DNA from: Fidelibacterota bacterium UBA1134
Lineage (GTDB): Bacteria > Fidelibacterota > Marinisomatia > Marinisomatales > S15-B10
Direction: 5' to 3'
DNA: 7,979 nucleotides
NCBI GenBank assembly: GCA_002311975.1
Contig: DCAL01000016.1
Coordinates: 3,191 to 11,169 of the forward strand
The position numbers and the translations under genes are program-made. Positions 1-7,600 of the stretch are shown in pieces. Position 1 is the first letter of the stretch, and the number at the start of each line of letters is the position of its first letter. The notes under the pieces are model-generated. The model worked only from the letters and a program-made list of their open reading frames with translations. It made no database searches and had not been told where the DNA came from.

Positions 1-684
1 GTCGCCCGTATCCACCATGAAAATGTAGTTGCCGTCGTTGAGCATAACACCATCCGAAAGGCGCTTGGACGTAAAGCCGACCCACTGGACGTCATCCAGA
101 CCGTTGGCGTCCGCCACTTCCGCAAGGAGAGTCAGGAGCTGGGCCAGGCCTGAATCAGGCAGTGTGAGGGTGTCAGGTACTTCAAGCGAGAGAAACCTCG
201 GCACGATATTGCCTAAGGCAAAGGTATCAGAGAGTGTGTAGACGCTGTCGTTCATGTAGTACGCCAAAACAGAAAGATGAACGTTTCCTGTATCTTCATA
301 TGCCAGAGTATTGGTGAGACTGCTCAGCGTCAGTTTCTTCGAGTAAGTGTGATCACCTTTCAGAATATCACCGAAGTCACCATTGTCGCTAAGCACTTCT
401 TCATCTGGAGAGACAGCATTGATTCCACTTTTTCCGAACCACCTCAGGCTGACATAATTGATGGCGATTCCTTTATAGACCGCTTTCACTTTGGCGCCCA
501 CAAAAACCTTGGCGTCAACCTGAAGATAGCTGAATGAGATCTGCTCAATGGGATCTGTCTCCTTCTCAGACTGGAGGGGCGGCGTACATTTCACAAGAAA
601 GATGACCGCAAGGAACATGATGATGTGGCGCAGCGAAACCATGGCAAGTAGAATATAGATGCGTTGCTTTACTCTTTCAATCAT
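1..684 (-). CDS. Exported, probably lipid- or membrane-anchored protein with Ig-like beta-sandwich repeats (3' end cut by window edge)
   Basis: The frame is open from an ATG at 684 to the left edge, giving 228 codons with no stop, so the C-terminus is missing. The ATG overlaps the TGA of the upstream QC gene (ATGA), which suggests translational coupling. An in-frame ATG at 642 is an alternative start that would give a more typical signal peptide. Residues 15-33 form a hydrophobic export signal ending in LVKC, followed by a Pro/Ser/Glu-rich tether (TPPLQSEKETDP). This looks like a lipoprotein with Cys33 as the lipidated residue, but Lys at -1 does not fit the usual lipobox. Residues about 50-158 look like one beta-sandwich domain. 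It carries the spaced motif D100-x-G-D-x-x-G-D-x-x-x-G-D-x-x-Y-S115, common in Ig-like repeats of exported FCB-group proteins. A second repeat begins near 161 (VADANGLDDVQWVGF) and is cut after MVDTGD. I do not recognise a specific family. The position behind sprA and QC suggests, without proving, a role at the cell envelope. Confidence 0.82.
   Translation of the reverse strand, partial: MIERVKQRIYILLAMVSLRHIIMFLAVIFLVKCTPPLQSEKETDPIEQISFSYLQVDAKVFVGAKVKAVYKGIAINYVSLRWFGKSGINAVSPDEEVLSDNGDFGDILKGDHTYSKKLTLSSLTNTLAYEDTGNVHLSVLAYYMNDSVYTLSDTFALGNIVPRFLSLEVPDTLTLPDSGLAQLLTLLAEVADANGLDDVQWVGFTSKRLSDGVMLNDGNYIFMVDTGD
681..684 (-). promoter_or_regulatory. ATGA stop/start overlap coupling the QC gene to the downstream exported-protein gene
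   Basis: On the minus strand the four bases ATGA hold both the start codon of the downstream gene and the TGA of the QC gene. Only a weak purine-rich sequence (GGGCAAGAA) precedes the ATG. This fits re-initiation by ribosomes finishing the QC gene, and it supports a single operon. Confidence 0.7.
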
Positions 685-1673
685 TTCTTGCCCGATCCGT
701 AGATGTGATGCAACAGCACCGTTCCCACAGTTTTCAAACTGGCGGGAGAACATTTGTCAGGTGTATCTTCCATGGTGTGCCAGTAGTTTCTGAACCGGTT
801 GGGATAATCGAAATCTATGATATCGATGGAAGGAATGCCACCTGTCTGAGAAAGGATAACATGGTCATCTTCCACCGTGTAGCCAATCTTGGGAACGAAG
901 GCATCCAGTCCGAGATCTGCCGCCAGGCTCCATATCAGCTTCACGAGCTTCGGCGCCTGCTCCATTGAGTTCCCTTCCATAGGAAGCTCTAACTCCTTAT
1001 CCCCCACCATATCCACAAGAATACAATAGCGGGGATGGGGTTTAGGAATATGCCTGGCAAGATATCGCGAACCGTTAAAAAAATATTTCAGGTCACCTTG
1101 TTTTCCCATATCTTCTCCATCCAGAAGAACGAGGTCAACGCCCAGAAGCGGAACGGATTGAGCAAGATGATGGGCAAGTTCCAGCAGCACAGCAACACCG
1201 CTGGCGCCGTCATTGGCTCCGATGATGGGGGTGCTGCGGTTTGATTCATGCCTGTCGCGGTCTGCCCACGGGCGAGTGTCCCAATGTGCCGCAATCCAGA
1301 TCCTGTTCTTCCTCTGCGGCTGAAAGCGGGCTACGAGATTCGTCAACTGAAGCATCTTGCCGCTGTATGGATCGGAGTAGGCGAACGGTTGAACCATGAG
1401 CGTATCGGCCAGTCCGGACAGTGTCTCTTTCAGATATATGAGACATTCTCTGTGCCCGACGGAGCCGGGATTACGCGGACCGAACGAACACTGTTTCTCC
1501 AAGTACCGAAAAGCACGATCGGCGTCGAATTGCGGGATATCCTTACTCAAAGCTGTAGTCACCATGATAAGGCTAAGGGCGCGGAGCGCAGAACGCAGAA
1601 TGCGGACTAAACTACGTGATGTGCAACGAGGAGAACAGCGGCCATTCGTGAACAGTGAATTAAAAACCGTCAT
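681..1673 (-). CDS. Glutaminyl-peptide cyclotransferase-like enzyme, peptidase family M28, exported
   Basis: The 330-residue product is predicted to convert N-terminal glutamine of exported proteins to pyroglutamate in the periplasm. The M28/QC fold is readable: AHWDTRP (H130, D132), GANDGASGVAVLLELA (D155), DGED (E187, D188), ILVDMVGD (D221), VEDDHVIL (D269, D270) and YWHTMED (W298, H299). By alignment from memory with human QC, D155, D188 and H299 would be the zinc ligands. E187 would be the general base, D221 and D270 the hydrogen-bond network, and W298 the substrate-lining Trp before the zinc His. PHPRYC before the D221 strand and GGIPSIDII before the final His also follow QC order. The second acidic residue of the Glu-Glu pair is Asp here. 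Residues about 23-43 (hydrophobic, ending TTALS-KD) look like a signal peptide or anchor, preceded by an unusual 22-residue N-extension. The start at 1673 has AGGGA 7 nt upstream. A plain M28 aminopeptidase is the main alternative; the C-terminal DDH...WHTMED block favours QC. Confidence 0.87.
   Translation of the reverse strand: MTVFNSLFTNGRCSPRCTSRSLVRILRSALRALSLIMVTTALSKDIPQFDADRAFRYLEKQCSFGPRNPGSVGHRECLIYLKETLSGLADTLMVQPFAYSDPYSGKMLQLTNLVARFQPQRKNRIWIAAHWDTRPWADRDRHESNRSTPIIGANDGASGVAVLLELAHHLAQSVPLLGVDLVLLDGEDMGKQGDLKYFFNGSRYLARHIPKPHPRYCILVDMVGDKELELPMEGNSMEQAPKLVKLIWSLAADLGLDAFVPKIGYTVEDDHVILSQTGGIPSIDIIDFDYPNRFRNYWHTMEDTPDKCSPASLKTVGTVLLHHIYGSGKK
1580..1607 (-). repeat. Four degenerate heptanucleotide repeats in the QC leader
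   Basis: Read on the minus strand, the tract is GTCCGCA, TTCTGCG, TTCTGCG, CTCCGCG. The two central units are identical and the outer units differ from them at a few positions. It encodes part of the QC leader (VRILRSALRA). Seven-base units shift the frame at every copy, so gain or loss of a single copy would break the QC reading frame. Confidence 0.55.
1646..1659 (-). repeat. Pair of heptanucleotide repeats near the QC start
   Basis: On the minus strand two adjacent units, TTCACTG and TTCACGA, match at five of seven positions. They lie 38 nt upstream of the four-unit tract at 1580-1607 and share its seven-base period. Two imperfect copies alone are weak evidence and may be chance. Confidence 0.3.
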
Positions 1674-1677
1674 CTCT

Positions 1678-4600
1678 TTATCCCTGAATTGTAAGGTTGA
1701 TATTAAATCCGAAATCTCTGTCCACTTTCCGTCCTACAATTTTGGAATGGCTATCACGGTATTCATACCAGACGCCTCCCGTGAGCCGCTGTGAGAAGGA
1801 ATACGATATGCGGGGCGAAATCTTCCACGATTTTCTCTCGTCTGTTGTTGAAAGTTCATACTGCAAATCGTTCCTCTCTCTGGTAATGGACTCGGAGAAG
1901 TCTATTGTCAGCGTGAAGTTTATGGTATTATCGAGATCAAAATCACGGAAAAAGAAAATGGGGATATGCAGTCCTCCTCGATGGGCGTAGTTTGAGCTCA
2001 ATGTCCAGGTTCGATCTGTCTTGACGCGGGTGCTGTTGATACCGCCGAATCTATTGTCGAACGATGACACTATAGAATAGCGGGAAGTGACGGAAATTCC
2101 TTTGAAGAGAGTCATGGAAAGACCGGCCAGAGGAGAGTAGGAAGCGGTGTACTTTGACGATTGCAGGACGTCGTCCTTCCATGCTCTTGTCTCTTTCCCC
2201 GCAAAGGCGTGCTCGAGGGTAGCTGAGCGCGAAACAGCTTTAATGAGCGGCCACTGCTCCACCCCGGACCACCTGATACTCCAGCCGCCAAAGGGCATAC
2301 CGTCGCTGCCCGTGACCCCCAAGGGCAGAAAGTCGCGCGTCTGCGTCCGGGTCTGAACGTTGTTGCCGTCCACGCCCGACGCCTGACTGCTAGAAAAGTT
2401 AAAGTTTGTTGTAATTTTCCGCGTGAGGGCAAGACCTGAGCGTAACGAGAAATCGCGCTGATGCTTTACAGATCCGCGGTTGACGCCCACTTCACTGCTT
2501 CTGTTGAGACCGAGTTCATCACTGAAACCGAGTCGGAAAGGAAGATCCGCTCTACCCGGCACGACCCTAAGGGAATCTCCCGATCTGACGGAGTCGATGA
2601 CGCCGAATGCATTCTGCGATCTGTTTTCAGAATAGGTAAAGCTGATGGGATTTATCCGGCTGGCGCCGCCATGGAGGAGTTTCAATATTTTTTTCAACGC
2701 TTCGCTCTTGGGTTCCTTTGCCTCTTTTTCCTCCTCGGCAGGTGTGACCTTCGTCCGTCCTCCCCGGCGGCTTCTCCGGCGCGGTTGGCGCTTTTGTGGA
2801 GTGTAAAAGGTCTCAACAATGGACTTCGGTGAGATTGAGAGGGAACTGGAGAATCGACCCTGGGACGTAATATTGGCTCCCTCCTGTGTGCTCTCCATCG
2901 GCTTGGCCCAGCGATAGTTGGAAGAATAGTTGAAGGTCGGCTTCAGCCAATCGGTAAGTGCGGGCGTAAACGTAGTGGTCATATTATCGGATACGTCCGT
3001 CACGACGCCCGGTTTAAGATTCTTCAGTGCCTGCAGATACCGCGCGCGGTAGCTGTCCATGTCGCTCTTGATGGTCTTTGTGAAGCTCGATTTCAGATTA
3101 TCGAGAATTGTGTATCCTATCTTGAACGTCCGGTTCAAGCCGAGATTATACTGCGACTTGGATTCGCCCACCCTCGGCGTCGTTTCCGTCATGGTTTCGC
3201 TGGCGTTCGCAGACATATCAATGGAGGACGGCGTGTAGTAGAGTCTGCCGTCAACAATCCTCTTGCCCAGCCACGGCATCCACTTAAACCATTTAAAGGG
3301 AGAGATGTAGTTGTCCCTTCCGAACGACAGACCGTAACTCATATTGCCCTTGGTATTCTGTGAAAACCGATCGTCTATCTGTGTATCCGAGTTCCGGCCG
3401 CGAGTGGCAGATAAGCTCATCTTCAGCCGGTCGATGGTGTAGCGGCTGTACCACTTGTCTGATTTGCCGGCTTTCGAGAACGAGGTATTGACAGACACCT
3501 GACGACTCTTCGACAGGACGCTGTCGGGTGGACTCTCATGTACAAGCAGAATGTCAGTGCCGGGGAGATACTTGGGTGTGGTCAGATTATTGATGAAACT
3601 CATACTCAGCGGCAGTTTCAGTCCCCACGATTGGGGAAACAGTTTATTTAGATTCCATTTTGTATCGAAGCGCAGCTTGTCGGCTGTACTGCCCGAACCG
3701 AGCCTCTCTTGCAACACGTGAAAGTCGGCGTCCCGGCGTGTATAGGAGAGTGAAGCATTGCCCAGATCCGCCAATCCTATGGATGACTGAATGCGGAGGG
3801 CGGTTCCTTTATCTTTTCTCACCTTCGAGAGTCTCAATTCGTCCAGCCAGATTTCGCCGCTCACATTCTCCGAGCGACTCTTATTTCTTACGCCCACCAC
3901 AAAATACTGAATACGGGAGAGTGCCGGATTGCCGTGGATCAAATACTGTGTTAACGTATCAGAACCGTCAGTTTCAAAATAGCGCCGTTCGTTGTCAGTC
4001 ACAGTCAGATTCGGTCCCGGCTCTTTCAGTTTCAGACCGGTAAGAAAATCGAGATCCACTTTGAGATAATTTCGTTTCTTCTTCTTGTCCCACCCTTCAT
4101 AGACCGGCTGGCTTATTTCATAATAGTCATCGGCGCGTCCAAAACGGATAAGGAATTCAACATCGGAAGAGTCTCTCCAGGTGTGATCGCTGTTACCGTA
4201 CGTAAATAGCTTCAACTGTTTGTACATCAGATAGCTCTGCGCCCGATTGCCCTGCAGTTCCATCAGATTTTTCTGCGCCGCGGCTTCATGTCCCGGTTCA
4301 AGATCAGTGAACTTGAGAACGAGAGACTGTTCCTTCATCCTGATCTGGTTGATACGGTCATACTCACCCTGAACGCCGATCTCTTCCACACTCTGTGCGT
4401 AATCGAGATTGTCTTCCGTATTCACTACGGTTACGGCGAAGACGCTGTCGTCTCTTGTATATTCCTGGCTCACCTCGCCCCTGACGCCGAGCTCCTGCCA
4501 CACGTTGCCCACCATCTCTACCTTTGCGATTCGGATCACCGCTTCGTCTTGCGCGCCGGCGAGGGTAAGCCGCATAAACTTGATGGTATCCCACGAAATG

Positions 4601-7600
4601 GCGGCATTTTCTTTCGCCCGTCGAAACTCATTCAGCGGGACGCGATAGAGTCGCCATCCTGTCTCGGTGATGCCGCCGTTGTAGCGTTCCCAGTCCTCGC
4701 TGTAGGGACTCAGATCGAAGGAGGCGCTGAAATAGTCATCCTTGCCGTCGAAATTCCCGTCGCGGTTGATATCCTCAGTATCGGGATACCTGCCGCCCTC
4801 CAAGGGAACCTGACCTGAGGCCGGGTAGCCGTTGTGCTCCGTCCCGTTGACGAAACGGTACGGTTCCGGATTGCCCGAACGATCGCCAGTGAGAGCTTTC
4901 TGCTCGTCAAAGGCCCAGTTGTCACCGTTCGGGTCATCGAGATTACGGTCAGGGCCGGTGTAGAGTTTGTCGCGCCATTCAGGATTATCAACCACATGGG
5001 CATAGAGTGTGTCCAAGCAACCGCCGAGACCGTTTTCGTAGGCATCGTCGCAACCGTCCAGACCCACATCCTCTGCCTTCTCTAACAGTGTATTGCCGGT
5101 GAGGAGTCCTGCTTCTGGCTTGTCTTCGGTATCAAACATACCGTTCCCGTTCTGATCTTCGCTGATGAAGCCGAGATCAACACTCATTTTACCATCAATA
5201 TCGGATGCCGTCCTGAGCCAGATTTCAAAGAACTTGTTCTGGGTCTGGTTGAAATCGCTGGAATAGAGACTGGTGGTAACGGAAGCCCAGTTCGAGTCGG
5301 GATCCACAGTCCCTAAATGACCTTCACGACGGGAATAATTCATCACAAGCACATCCGTCATCTGATTCTGAGCGAAGGCGCTGGTCTGCTGATTGGGCCA
5401 GATATCCTGAGTCCTTACCTGCGTCCACGGATTGTACCAGAACATTTCTGAACGGTTTTCCAGTCTGAACCCGAGCGGCGTTGCAGATCTGTGCCAGAAT
5501 CGGCGCCTGACGGAGGGACTTGTGGTGCGCTTGGAACCTTCAAAGTCATCAATATAGGCAACCCCTTCAGTATCTCCCGTAGCCGGATTATCAATAGGAT
5601 TGGGATTCGGCAAGACCTGGGCAAACTCACCTTCAATTTTGAAGGAGGAAGGCTTGTTCGTATCGATGAAAGGAAGTTTGTCCATGGCTCTTGTAGCAAA
5701 ATCGATGTCAGATTCGTAGCGGCCGTTGAAATCCCAAATGAAGTTCTTGGTCGGTTCATACCCCACTTCTATCTTTTCGTTGATAACAGATTGATCATAG
5801 AAGAGAGCCGTGGCGCCGATAAATGATCTCGGTCCCAAATCCATCTGTGCCCGCGTTCCGATCATGGTCTTCTTATCGAACGAAACGAGCTCATGTTTGT
5901 CGAAGAACACCTCGAGCTCGGCGTCAGGCTTCTCATACTCATCGGTCAAGAATGTGAGCGTGCCGGAGAAGTAGTCAATAATATAGTCTCTGCCACGGGC
6001 GAGGAGCTGTTTGTTGAGATAGACTTCCTCACTCCCCTCCACCAGCATGAAACCGCCGAGACTGACCGTGGCACTCTTGTTCTGATACGTCACCTTGATG
6101 TCAAACTTGGAGCTGTTCCTTATCCTCTGATCATTGAGACTGCGGTAGAGGTAGGCAGAATCCGGCAGAATTGATTCAAGCTGCGCGCTTCTGTTCCCTT
6201 CGCCCCTGTACTGTTCTCCGGCTGTCAGCCGGTCCATTTCGAACGGATGCAACATTGGAAAAAACAGTTCGCCGGTGGACAAGTTTATGATGTTCGGATT
6301 CATTTTATCCACCAGATCATCGGCGGCTGAAGCGCCATTCTCATCGAGACTGTCGAGACCGAAAAGGTGAATGAATGTCAGGCCGCTGTTTTCATCGCGT
6401 TCATTGTTGCCGAGGCGACCGTTCTTGTATGTAATCTGAAGCTCAAATCCTTCAGGCGTAATATTAGAAGCACCCAGGTAATAGACGTTCCTGAATGCCA
6501 GCGGCCATGTGGGATGGCTGGGGTTGGGCGTCAGCGGTTTGATCAGTTTCAGATGAATGGTATCTCCCTCGGCAACTTCCGTACTCAGTTCACCGACAGA
6601 CCTTTTACTCCCTTCCTCTCCTCGCTGAGCCAGCGTATAGGAAGCCGCCAGAATCTTATTCTGGACCGGAGCTGTCAGACGGATGAACCCGAGATCTTCC
6701 GACACTACATAGTCCTGATTCCTGATCAAACGCTGGAAGAAGCTCCCCTCTGTCTCGCCTGCGTGCGCCGGATTCTTTTCCTGCCATGTGCTGTCCATCG
6801 AATCGATATGGGGGTCAACGTAGGCAAATCCATACAGTGTGCCGGATCCGGCAGCGGCACCCACGGACTTGAAGATTTCAATTTCATCAATGACAACATT
6901 TCCGATTCTGTGCTTGCCATTCTTGAGAGGGTAAAAACTGGGAGCGAAGAGCGGTACGCCTTCAGGCGTATAGATGGCGATCCCCTCATTATCCACAACC
7001 TGTCCCCCGTCCCTGAAAAGCTTGTCGATGAAGAAATACTGATTTTTTCGCATCTGATTGTCGGGTATGGACTGACCCTGCGTCTCCGCGCCCCCAAGGA
7101 TCTTTTGCTTCTGCTTCTTCGTCCTTTCGATGGATGCGATGGCGGTGACGTCAACAGGACCCAGCCTTGAGATGGACTTCAAGCCGAAAAGTCCTTGGTT
7201 GCTGCTGGAGAATGTGACGAACTGAGTAGAGGGCAGCGACAGGGAAATGTTGCCGGCTTCAATCTTCTGCAAGATTTCATCCTCATGGCCAGTGTATCTG
7301 ATCTTGATATTGTTCTCCCACTGGAAATCGCGCTCGCTGTTGTAATCGAGGAGTACACTGACTCGATCACCCACTATGCCTTCCACCACGACGTGCTGTG
7401 TCTCATCAAACTCGAAGTGAGTCGTCTGGGACTCGCGAAAGCTGGCACGGGCCATCTCCTGATCCTGGAAGACCAGTTTACCCGATACGCTGACGTTACC
7501 CTTCACGGTGAGAGACGCCTGTCCAACACTGGTTTCCATAAGGTCCAGTGTGATGGCTCCGCCCGGGGGAGACTTACCCTGGGGACCTTCAGCCGATACG

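Noticed and set aside
277..537. An 86-codon plus-strand open frame near the left edge
   Set aside because: It is antisense to the exported Ig-like protein, whose frame is open for 228 codons with a signal sequence and a repeat motif. The plus-strand product shows neither.
1563..1565. Internal ATG as the QC start (residue 37)
   Set aside because: It would leave only seven residues (MVTTALS) before the mature domain, too short for export, and it lacks a good ribosome binding site. The ATG at 1673 has AGGGA at proper spacing.
1248..1610. Plus-strand open frames opposite the QC gene
   Set aside because: The minus-strand frame carries all M28/QC motifs in order. The opposite frames have no motif and overlap each other.
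1674..1677. Terminator or promoter between sprA and the QC gene
   Set aside because: Only 4 nt separate the two genes, no hairpin with a T-run is visible, and the QC Shine-Dalgarno sequence overlaps the sprA 3' end, so separate transcription is unlikely.
4288..4818. A 176-codon plus-strand open frame
   Set aside because: It is antisense to the Asp-rich region and following strands of sprA. The abundance of Asp and Glu codons there suppresses stop codons on the opposite strand, and the product looks like no known protein.
6367..7170. A 267-codon open frame on the plus strand
   Set aside because: It lies wholly antisense to the SprA_N-like part of sprA, whose family landmarks are unambiguous. 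The product has no recognisable domain and the frame has no convincing ribosome binding site. Long antisense frames are common opposite genes of this base composition.
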